Program-made: the position numbers and the translations under genes
Part shown: piece by piece, positions 6,057 through 11,788 of the stretch
Layout: each line of letters begins with the position of its first letter
Position numbering within the stretch: position 1 is the first letter of the stretch
Source: JBFMGS01 sp040752635
Lineage (GTDB): Bacteria > Bacillota > SHA-98 > UBA4971
Length of the DNA: 12,496 nucleotides
Assembly (NCBI GenBank): GCA_040752635.1
Contig: JBFMGS010000060.1
Location: 1 to 12,496 of the forward strand
Reading direction: 5' to 3'
The notes under the pieces: model-generated
Database searches by the model: none
The model's input: the letters and a program-made list of their open reading frames with translations, nothing else
What the model was told of the DNA's origin: nothing

Positions 6057-7229
6057 GGCATACGCGAATTGCTACGCCATCCCAAGACTGCTCTTGAGGT
6101 GGCGTTTCCTGTCAAGATGGACGACGGCACGATTAAGGTCGTGACCGGTTACCGTGTGGTGCACAACAGTGCAAGGGGCCCGGGCAAGGGCGGAATCCGT
6201 TACCACCCCGACGTTACATTCGACGAGGTCAAAGCACTCGCCATGTGGATGACCTGGAAGTGCGCGGTGGTGGGCATTCCATTTGGCGGGGCCAAGGGCG
6301 GCGTCGTATGCAACCCCAAGGACATGTCCCAGGGCGAGCTTGAGAGGCTCACCAGACGCTTCACGACCGAGATCAGCAACATCATAGGCCCGCACACCGA
6401 CATTCCCGCCCCTGATGTCTATACGAATGCTCAGGTTATGGCCTGGATAATGGACACGTATAGCATGCATAAAGGTGAATTCGTCCCCAGCGTGGTGACG
6501 GGAAAACCGATTGCGCTTGGGGGTTCGGTGGGACGCAACGAAGCCACGGCGAGGGGCTGCGTGTTCACCATCAGGCAGGCCGCCGCCCATCTCGGGATCC
6601 CTATGGATCGCCTGCGGGTTGCAGTCCAGGGTTACGGCAACGCAGGTTCCATTGCGGCGGCTCTTCTCCATGCGGATGGGTGCAAGATCATTGCGGTATC
6701 AGATTCGAAGGGCGGGGCATACAGCGACAAAGGCATCGACCCCGCAAAGATCCTCGAGCACAAGAAGAGGACCGGGTCCGTCGTGGAGGCGGAAGGAACC
6801 GGATACATCTCCAACGCCGATCTACTTGAACTCGAGTGCGATGTCCTGGTGCCGGCAGCGCTCGAGAACCAGATCACAGCCGTCAACGCTCACAGAGTGC
6901 GAGCCAAGGTCGTTGCCGAGGCTGCCAACGGCCCGACAACGCCCGAGGCAGATGACATCCTGTTCGCGAACGGGGTTATGGTCATCCCGGATATCCTGGC
7001 CAATGCAGGAGGCGTGACGGTCTCCTACTTCGAGTGGGTACAGAACCTGAACGTATACTACTGGACGGAAGAGGAAGTCAACAGAAGGCTGGAACAGATA
7101 ATGAACGAGAGCTTCGCATCTGTGCTTGCCATGGCGGAGGAGAAGGGAGTTCATATGAGGACCGCCGCTTACATGCTCGCCATATCCAGAGTGGCCGAGG
7201 CTGTAAAGCTGCGCGGCTTATATCCATGA
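6057..7229 (+). CDS. gdhA: Glu/Leu/Phe/Val dehydrogenase (glutamate dehydrogenase), 5' end missing
   Basis: The visible 390 residues form nearly all of a hexameric-type glutamate dehydrogenase, which interconverts glutamate and 2-oxoglutarate plus ammonium with NAD(P)H. Seen are GPGKGGIRYHP (41-51), the family signature with catalytic lysine K80 in IPFGGAKGG, DVYTNAQVMAWIMD, and the Rossmann dinucleotide loop GYGNAG (192-197). VVAEAANGPTTPEAD and PDILANAGGVTVSYFEW follow as expected. The frame is open at the gap edge (G-I-R-E-L-L-RHPK), with about 25-35 N-terminal residues and the start codon lost; a TTG at 6071 is internal. Cofactor preference and anabolic versus catabolic role cannot be settled here. 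A strong hairpin follows the stop. Confidence 0.92.
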   Translation, partial: GIRELLRHPKTALEVAFPVKMDDGTIKVVTGYRVVHNSARGPGKGGIRYHPDVTFDEVKALAMWMTWKCAVVGIPFGGAKGGVVCNPKDMSQGELERLTRRFTTEISNIIGPHTDIPAPDVYTNAQVMAWIMDTYSMHKGEFVPSVVTGKPIALGGSVGRNEATARGCVFTIRQAAAHLGIPMDRLRVAVQGYGNAGSIAAALLHADGCKIIAVSDSKGGAYSDKGIDPAKILEHKKRTGSVVEAEGTGYISNADLLELECDVLVPAALENQITAVNAHRVRAKVVAEAANGPTTPEADDILFANGVMVIPDILANAGGVTVSYFEWVQNLNVYYWTEEEVNRRLEQIMNESFASVLAMAEEKGVHMRTAAYMLAISRVAEAVKLRGLYP

Positions 7230-7258
7230 GCGAGGCGTGAGCCCCCAAGCTCTTGACA

Positions 7259-7303
7259 GACCCACCTCACTCCGGGCGCAAAGGGGGAGGTGGGTCCTCG
7301 CTT
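7259..7303 (+). terminator. 10-bp stem hairpin after the glutamate dehydrogenase gene
   Basis: GACCCACCTC (7259-7268) pairs perfectly with GAGGTGGGTC (7287-7296) around an 18-nt loop, 30 nt after the stop codon, followed by CTCGCTTT. A T6 run occurs later at 7324-7329. The strong stem and position support termination, but the tail is only modestly T-rich. Confidence 0.55.
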
Positions 7304-7338
7304 TGGGGGAAGTGCGGTGGAACTTTTTTACGGGCGGG

Positions 7339-7368
7339 GAAGGAAGAGTGCGAACGCGCGTAGAATTC
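7339..7368 (+). promoter_or_regulatory. SigH-like promoter of the BMP transporter genes
   Basis: GAAGGAAGA (7339-7347), a 12-bp spacer and GTAGAATTC (7360-7368) match RnAGGAwWW-N11/12-RnnGAATww with one or two mismatches. Transcription would start near 7375, giving a leader of about 140 nt. The left arm of the inverted repeat 7346-7396 lies inside this promoter. Confidence 0.5.
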
Positions 7369-7504
7369 GTAACTTCTGGGAACGCGAATCGCACTCGGTG
7401 AGAACACATTCCGTCGTCCTGCTATCCCGGTTCGAAGGGGGGTGTGACGGCGCAAGTTCTTGTCCTCTTTAGTGTCTCTACTGTTTTCCAAGTGCGAAAG
7501 GAGG
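7346..7504 (+). promoter_or_regulatory. self-complementary leader of the BMP gene
   Basis: GAGTGCGA (7346-7353) is perfectly complementary to TCGCACTC (7389-7396); inside lie CGCG (7355-7358) with CGCG (7383-7386) and AGAA (7362-7365) with TTCT (7374-7377). The segment AGTGCGA recurs at 7491-7497, directly abutting the ribosome site AAGGAGG (7498-7504), and can also pair with TCGCACT (7389-7395). CCGTC (7411-7415) and GACGG (7446-7450) can form a hairpin between. This gives two mutually exclusive pairings if transcription starts upstream of 7346, or direct masking beside the ribosome site if it starts near 7375. No known riboswitch class was recognised. Confidence 0.4.
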
Positions 7505-7514
7505 CATCTCTGAG

Positions 7515-8552
7515 ATGTCCAGGACTACCTGGATCGTAGTGGTGGCAGTCATTGTGGTTCTTGCGGCGGTTTTCGTGGCGGTCCGCGGGCTTCCGGTGGC
7601 AAAGAAGGCTCAAGAACCGCAGGCCATGAAAGTAGGTATGGTGACCGACATCGGAGGGCTCGGGGATCAGTCGTTCAATGACGCGGCTTACAGAGGCCTG
7701 CAGAAAGCGAAAGAAGATTTCGGCGCGGAGATCAACGTCGTTGAGTCCAAGAAAATGGACGACTACGAGCCGAATTTGCGCAGCCTGGCCGATCAGAAAT
7801 ATGGAATCACCTGGGCCATCGGGTTCTTGATGACTGATGCTCTCAACAACGTAGCACCCCAATACCCCGACCTGAAATTCGGCATAATCGATAGCGTGGT
7901 GGATAAGCCGAACGTGGCGTCGGCTACCTTCAAAGAACAGGAAGGATCGTTCCTTCTTGGGCTCATCGCCGGGAGCATGACCAAGACCGGGACGGTCGGG
8001 TTCGTCGGCGGCATGGACGTCCCGGTTATCGAGAAGTTTGAGTCGGGGTTCGTGACCGGCGTGCGGACCGCCAACCCCAATGTCAAGGTGTTGATCGGTT
8101 ACACGGGCAAGTTCGACGACCCGGCAAAGGGCAAGGAAGTGGCTCTAGCCCAGTTCAGCCAGGGTGCTGACATTGTGTACCACGCGTCCGGCGCCTGCGG
8201 GATCGGCGTGATAGAGGCTGCAAAGGAGAAAGGCGCCGGGTTCTGGGCGATGGGGGTTGACTCCTGCCAGCATCACCTTGCGCCCGACAACGTCATGTCT
8301 TGTATGATGAAGCGTGTCGATGTGGCAGTCTTTGAGATCTCCAAGAAGGTCAAAGAAGGCACCTTCGAGGCCAAGCACTATGAGTTCGGCCTCAAGGAAG
8401 AGGGTGTCGGCCCGTGCGACGAGACCAGCAAGCATGTGCCGCAAGAGGTCATGGACAAAGTCAAGGCTTGCAAGGAGAAGATCGTCAGCGGCGAACTGGT
8501 AATCCCGGCGACCAGGGCTGAGGTGCAGACGTTCACCCCGCCTACCATCTAA
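7515..8552 (+). CDS. BMP-family (PnrA/NupN-like) nucleoside-type ABC transporter binding protein
   Basis: This 345-residue protein is a basic membrane protein (BMP) family solute-binding protein. Characterised relatives (Treponema PnrA, B. subtilis NupN) bind purine nucleosides and hand them to a double-ATPase, two-permease ABC importer, exactly the set encoded downstream. The family start VGMVTDIGGLGDQSFND (40-56) is clear, with GFVGG, YTGKFDDPAKGKE and WAMGVDSC farther on. The N-terminus has one hydrophobic segment (about 6-24) but no lipobox cysteine, unlike the usual lipoprotein; it would be anchored as an uncleaved signal anchor or exported after cleavage. ATG 7515 has an AAAGGAGG site 10 nt upstream. 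Its last 127 bp reappear after the N gap, an assembly artefact. Confidence 0.92.
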   Translation: MSRTTWIVVVAVIVVLAAVFVAVRGLPVAKKAQEPQAMKVGMVTDIGGLGDQSFNDAAYRGLQKAKEDFGAEINVVESKKMDDYEPNLRSLADQKYGITWAIGFLMTDALNNVAPQYPDLKFGIIDSVVDKPNVASATFKEQEGSFLLGLIAGSMTKTGTVGFVGGMDVPVIEKFESGFVTGVRTANPNVKVLIGYTGKFDDPAKGKEVALAQFSQGADIVYHASGACGIGVIEAAKEKGAGFWAMGVDSCQHHLAPDNVMSCMMKRVDVAVFEISKKVKEGTFEAKHYEFGLKEEGVGPCDETSKHVPQEVMDKVKACKEKIVSGELVIPATRAEVQTFTPPTI

Positions 8553-8652
8553 NNNNNNNNNNNNNNNNNNNNNNNNNNNNNNNNNNNNNNNNNNNNNNNN
8601 NNNNNNNNNNNNNNNNNNNNNNNNNNNNNNNNNNNNNNNNNNNNNNNNNNNN
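8553..8652. other. false scaffold gap (100 N) between overlapping contigs
   Basis: Exactly 100 N separate two 127-bp stretches that look identical (8426-8552 and 8653-8779). The simplest reading is that the contigs overlap and no sequence is missing; the base after TAA at 8552 would be the G at 8780. Confidence 0.88.
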
Positions 8653-8779
8653 CAGCAAGCATGTGCCGCAAGAGGTCATGGACAAAGTCAAGGCTTGCAA
8701 GGAGAAGATCGTCAGCGGCGAACTGGTAATCCCGGCGACCAGGGCTGAGGTGCAGACGTTCACCCCGCCTACCATCTAA
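8653..8779 (+). pseudogene. duplicate of the BMP gene 3' end (contig-overlap artefact)
   Basis: These 127 bases repeat 8426-8552, coding for the last 41 residues and stop of the BMP protein, with no difference seen. The length equals a common maximum k-mer of short-read assemblers. It should not be annotated as a second BMP gene or a real pseudogene unless long reads show a true tandem copy. Confidence 0.85.
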
Positions 8780-8808
8780 GTATGGCGTCGCAAATCTACG
8801 CCACTTTT
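8777..8808 (+). repeat. dispersed repeat, copy 2, forming a terminator-like hairpin after the BMP stop
   Basis: This copy matches 2709-2740 and also begins at a stop codon TAA. Here TGGCGT (8783-8788) pairs perfectly with ACGCCA (8798-8803) around a 9-nt loop, followed by C-TTTT (8805-8808). It could act as a partial terminator or 3'-end stabiliser between the BMP and ATPase genes. Confidence 0.55.
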
Positions 8809-8822
8809 CCAGACGGCGGTAG

Positions 8823-8936
8823 GGGTTGCCGGTGTTGCATGACGGGGACGGCGCCCCCGGCGGGCGCCTCGGTGTAATTTGGCCCGCAGGCAAGTGGCCA
8901 AATTCCAACGCCCCGTCATGCAATCACCGGCAACCC
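8823..8936. repeat. large branched inverted repeat (25-bp stem enclosing two hairpins)
   Basis: Left arm 8823-8847 pairs with right arm 8911-8936 over 25 base pairs with only one bulged base (T8924). The interior holds two separate perfect hairpins: GGCGCCC (8850-8856) with GGGCGCC (8862-8868), and AATTTGGCC (8876-8884) with GGCCAAATT (8896-8904). As RNA this is a three-way junction; as DNA a cruciform. No coding frame explains it. It lies between the binding-protein and ATPase genes of one transporter. I do not recognise a named RNA family; a miniature transposable element, an mRNA-stabilising barrier or a structured RNA are all possible. Confidence 0.85.
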
Positions 8937-8951
8937 TCCCAAAGTCGGGAG
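8936..8951. repeat. small hairpin next to the branched element
   Basis: CTCCC (8936-8940) pairs with GGGAG (8947-8951) around a 6-nt loop, followed by CATTTCT. It shares C8936 with the outer stem of the larger element, so the two may be alternatives. Confidence 0.4.
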
Positions 8952-8992
8952 CATTTCTGAACTCTTGCTTAGTGGGAGGAAGGGTGAAAGCG

Positions 8993-9011
8993 CAGGGGTG
9001 GTGTGCCCCTG
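8993..9011. repeat. small hairpin upstream of the ATPase gene
   Basis: CAGGGG (8993-8998) pairs perfectly with CCCCTG (9006-9011) around a 7-nt loop. It is one of several stems in this spacer and has no T tract. Confidence 0.4.
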
Positions 9012-9031
9012 TAACGGCGGATTTGACAACC

Positions 9032-9074
9032 AGGTGCCAGGTGCTGCCCGGCCAAGCGGCGGTGCCTGGCACCT
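9032..9074. repeat. REP-like palindrome (GGTGCCAGG / CCTGGCACC)
   Basis: AGGTGCCAGG (9032-9041) pairs perfectly with CCTGGCACCT (9065-9074) over 10 bp, with a GC-rich 23-nt interior, followed by TT. Palindromes of the GGTGCC/GGCACC kind recur between genes in many bacteria and resemble repetitive extragenic palindromes; whether this one is repeated in its genome cannot be seen here. It ends 22 nt before the proposed ATPase start. Confidence 0.6.
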
Positions 9075-9096
9075 TTCGAGAAGGGGGTATGTAGCG

Positions 9097-10719
9097 CTGC
9101 AACCGCACGACAAGACCCCTCTAGTAGAAATGCGCGGCATAACCGTGACGTTTCCCGGGGTTGTAGCAAACGACGATATCAGCATCGAGGTCCATCCGGG
9201 GGAGATTCTGGCGCTTCTGGGAGAGAACGGGGCGGGCAAGACGACCCTCATGAACGTCCTCTACGGGCTTTACAAGCCTGATAAGGGCGAGATCTACGTC
9301 CGCGGCAAGCTTGCAGAGATCGAGAACCCAAACGACGCCATCAGGCTCGGGATAGGCATGGTGCACCAGCACTTTATGCTGATACCTCCGTTTACTGTCG
9401 CCGAGAATATCGTGCTGGGCACTGAGCCTGTACGCACCGCAGGCGTGCTGGATATGGCGAAGGCCGTTCGGGATGTGAAGGAACTTTCCGCGAGGTACGG
9501 GCTGGCCGTAGATCCGACTGCAAGAATCGAGAGCATATCGGTGGGTATGCAACAGAGAGTGGAGATCCTCAAAGCGCTCTACCGGGGGGCTGAGATGCTC
9601 ATCCTGGACGAGCCCACAGCGGTTCTCACGCCCCAAGAGGTCGAGGAACTTGCGGCCATCATGCGCAACCTGGTGGGCCAGGGTAAGTCCATCATCTTTA
9701 TTACGCACAAGCTTAAGGAAGTCATGGCTGTAAGCGACCGCGTCATTACCCTGAGAAGGGGAAGGGTCGTGGGGACTGTGCCGACGCGGGAAACGACCCC
9801 TGAGGATCTTGCCAGGATGATGGTGGGCCGCGATGTCGTGCTGTCCGTCGAAAAACGGTCGAGAGAGGCAGAGGATGTCGTCCTCAGGGTGGAAGACATT
9901 CACGTGAGGAGCGCAAGGGGTCTGCCGGCCGTGCGGGGCGTGTCCTTCGATGTGAGGGCGGGCGAGATCGTGGGCATTGCTGGTATAGAAGGCAACGGTC
10001 AGACCGAACTCGTTGAGGCCCTGACGGGCTTACGGAAGGTGGTCTCGGGCCGTATCAGCATGGAAGGCAGGGACGTTACCAACCGTCAACCTCGGACGCT
10101 CATCGAGCAGGGTATTGCACACATCCCCGAGGACAGGCAACACCGGGGCCTCATACTCAACTTCTCCATCGCTGAGAACGTGATCCTCGAGCGGTACTAC
10201 AAACCTCCGTTTGCGAGAGGTCTCAACCTGGATTCGCGCGAGGTACGCGCTTACGCACGCAAGCTCATCGCCGAGTTTGACGTGCGCACCCCCGACGAAA
10301 ACGTACGGGTCGGGTCGCTTTCCGGTGGGAATCAGCAGAAGGTGATCGTGGCAAGAGAGCTCTCCCTCGAACCCAGGCTGCTCATCGCGTCGCAGCCCAC
10401 CAGGGGGCTCGACGTCGGCGCGATAGAATTCGTGCACAGGAGGCTTATCGCCCAGCGAGACCGGGGCAAGGCGATACTCCTCGTGTCCCTGGAGCTTGAT
10501 GAGATCATGTCCCTCGCCGACAGGATCCTGGTTCTCTATGAGGGGCGAATAGTAGGGGACATGAAGGCTGACGAGGCCACCGAGGAAGAAATCGGGTTCC
10601 TGATGGCCGGGGGGCACCGCAAGCCCGGCGGCAGCGGCGGCGAAAGGGGTGAGCGTGATGAGTGTGTCGGGCCCGAGCAAGAGAGCACGGCTGGCGCCCA
10701 GCATCCGGCTCCAGCGTGA
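9097..10719 (+). CDS. nucleoside-type ABC transporter, fused double ATP-binding protein (NupO/RbsA-like)
   Basis: This 540-residue protein has two tandem ABC ATPase domains, as in B. subtilis NupO, and should power the importer formed with the adjacent BMP protein and permeases. Domain 1 has Walker A GENGAGKTT (42-50), Q91, a degenerate signature SVGMQQ (148-153), Walker B LILDEP and H204. Domain 2 has a weak Walker A GIEGNGQTE (296-304), a good signature LSGGNQQ (408-414), and LLIASQPTRGLD, lacking the Walker B Asp and catalytic Glu; such asymmetry is usual in this family. Start: CTG 9097 is proposed, with AAGGGGG 9 nt upstream; ATG 9130 would cut into the first beta strand and has no ribosome site, and TTG 8965 would place the REP-like palindrome in the gene. 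The Gly/Glu-rich tail (about 506-540) overlaps permease 1 by 62 nt. Confidence 0.93.
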   Translation: MQPHDKTPLVEMRGITVTFPGVVANDDISIEVHPGEILALLGENGAGKTTLMNVLYGLYKPDKGEIYVRGKLAEIENPNDAIRLGIGMVHQHFMLIPPFTVAENIVLGTEPVRTAGVLDMAKAVRDVKELSARYGLAVDPTARIESISVGMQQRVEILKALYRGAEMLILDEPTAVLTPQEVEELAAIMRNLVGQGKSIIFITHKLKEVMAVSDRVITLRRGRVVGTVPTRETTPEDLARMMVGRDVVLSVEKRSREAEDVVLRVEDIHVRSARGLPAVRGVSFDVRAGEIVGIAGIEGNGQTELVEALTGLRKVVSGRISMEGRDVTNRQPRTLIEQGIAHIPEDRQHRGLILNFSIAENVILERYYKPPFARGLNLDSREVRAYARKLIAEFDVRTPDENVRVGSLSGGNQQKVIVARELSLEPRLLIASQPTRGLDVGAIEFVHRRLIAQRDRGKAILLVSLELDEIMSLADRILVLYEGRIVGDMKADEATEEEIGFLMAGGHRKPGGSGGERGERDECVGPEQESTAGAQHPAPA

Positions 10720-11788
10720 GCAGGTCACGGAGCTTCTCATTCCGGTCCTTGCGGTGGTGTTCGCGCTCGTCCTGGGAGCGGTTTTGGTGGTGTTGGCGGG
10801 CAAGAGCCCGGTGGACGCGTATACCGCTCTCGCGCGCGGGGCTTTCGGAAGCCTCGGAAACTTCGCCGAGACGCTCATCAACATTACCCCGCTCGTATTC
10901 ACGGGGTTATCGGTTGCCTTTTCGTTCCGCTGTGGCCTCTTCAATATCGGTGCCGAAGGGCAGCTCATCATGGGGCAGATCGCGTCCGCCTGGGCCGGTT
11001 TTGCGATCACGGGGCTTCCTCCCATCATTCACATGCCGCTTGCTCTGCTTGTGGGTATTTCCGCTGGCGCCCTCTGGGGCGCCGTGCCGGGGTATCTCAA
11101 AGCGAGGCTGGGGGTACACGAGGTCATCAACACCATCATGATGAACTACATCGCGCTGTATCTCAGCCACTATCTGGTGATCGGGCCTCTCAAAGCGCCC
11201 GGTCCGATTCCGATGACGCCCGCCATCGCGCCGGCTGCGAGGCTATGGAGGTTCTTGCCGCCGACCAGGCTGCACTTGGGCGTGGTCCTGGCTGTGCTCG
11301 CGGTGTGGCTGGTCTATTACCTGCTCTTTAAGACCACGCTGGGTTACGAGATCAGGGCGGTGGGCCAGAACGCGAACGCTGCCCGTTACGGCGGAATCAA
11401 CGTTCCCAGGAACATCGTGCTTGCGATGGCGATAAGCGGAGGGCTTGCGGGCGCGGCCGGCGCGGTGCAGGTGCTCGGGCTGCAACACAAGTTCCTCGAC
11501 ATCTTCAGTTTCATCGGGTATGGTTTCGACGGCATAGCGGTGGCGCTTCTCGGCCGCAACCACCCTCTTGGGGTGCTGGTGGCGGCTTGCCTCTTCGGGA
11601 CGCTCGCGCGCGGCGCCATCCTCATGCAGAGCATTGCGAGGATCCCGAAGGAGATCATAGGAATCGTTCAGGCGACTATTGTGCTCGTTGTTGCGGCGGA
11701 CGAAATCATAAGGCGGTTTATGAGGCCAAGACGCAGGGCGGCCCGGGCGACATCCGAAGCGGAGGGGGGAGTGGGCCATGGTGAATAA
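10658..11788 (+). CDS. nucleoside-type ABC transporter permease 1 (NupP-like)
   Basis: This 376-residue integral membrane protein belongs to the BPD_transp_2 branch of ABC permeases. About eight or more hydrophobic helices run from residue 27 to 355; the first helix follows a basic N-terminal tail (KRARLAPSIRLQR). The family marker FNIGAEGQLIMG (95-106) is present, as is AVGQNANAARYGGIN, the likely cytoplasmic coupling loop that contacts the ATPase. The start ATG 10658 has AAAGGGGTGAG just upstream; GTG 10649 or 10655 are close alternatives. It overlaps the ATPase tail by 62 nt and the next permease by 11 nt, so translation of the three genes is probably coupled. The Arg-rich C-terminal end (RRFMRPRRRAAR) is expected in the cytoplasm. 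Confidence 0.92.
   Translation: MSVSGPSKRARLAPSIRLQREQVTELLIPVLAVVFALVLGAVLVVLAGKSPVDAYTALARGAFGSLGNFAETLINITPLVFTGLSVAFSFRCGLFNIGAEGQLIMGQIASAWAGFAITGLPPIIHMPLALLVGISAGALWGAVPGYLKARLGVHEVINTIMMNYIALYLSHYLVIGPLKAPGPIPMTPAIAPAARLWRFLPPTRLHLGVVLAVLAVWLVYYLLFKTTLGYEIRAVGQNANAARYGGINVPRNIVLAMAISGGLAGAAGAVQVLGLQHKFLDIFSFIGYGFDGIAVALLGRNHPLGVLVAACLFGTLARGAILMQSIARIPKEIIGIVQATIVLVVAADEIIRRFMRPRRRAARATSEAEGGVGHGE

Noticed and set aside
7253..7285. TTGACA at 7253-7258 as a -35 promoter element
   Set aside because: No acceptable -10 lies 16-18 bp downstream, and the hexamer leads into the terminator-like stem after the dehydrogenase gene.
7260..7510. T-box, purine riboswitch or tRNA-like element before the BMP gene
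   Set aside because: GCGGTGGAAC (7314-7323) and GGTTCGAA (7429-7436) look suggestive, but the T-box core AGGGTGGNACCGCG, purine-aptamer loops and a tRNA cloverleaf are absent.
8653..8779. Second, truncated BMP gene in tandem
   Set aside because: The sequence repeats the first copy over exactly 127 bp next to an N run, which is the signature of a contig overlap rather than gene duplication.
8823..8936. Retron RNA or integron attC site
   Set aside because: No reverse transcriptase or integrase gene is nearby, and the conserved attC box sequences are not present.
9121..9903. 260-codon minus-strand open frame under the ATPase gene
   Set aside because: It mirrors the ATPase coding sequence, shows no recognisable domain and has no supported ribosome site.
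10030..11028. 332-codon minus-strand open frame across the ATPase and permease 1 genes
   Set aside because: It lies antisense to two strongly conserved coding regions, has low-complexity composition and no family motif; long antisense frames are common in GC-rich genes.
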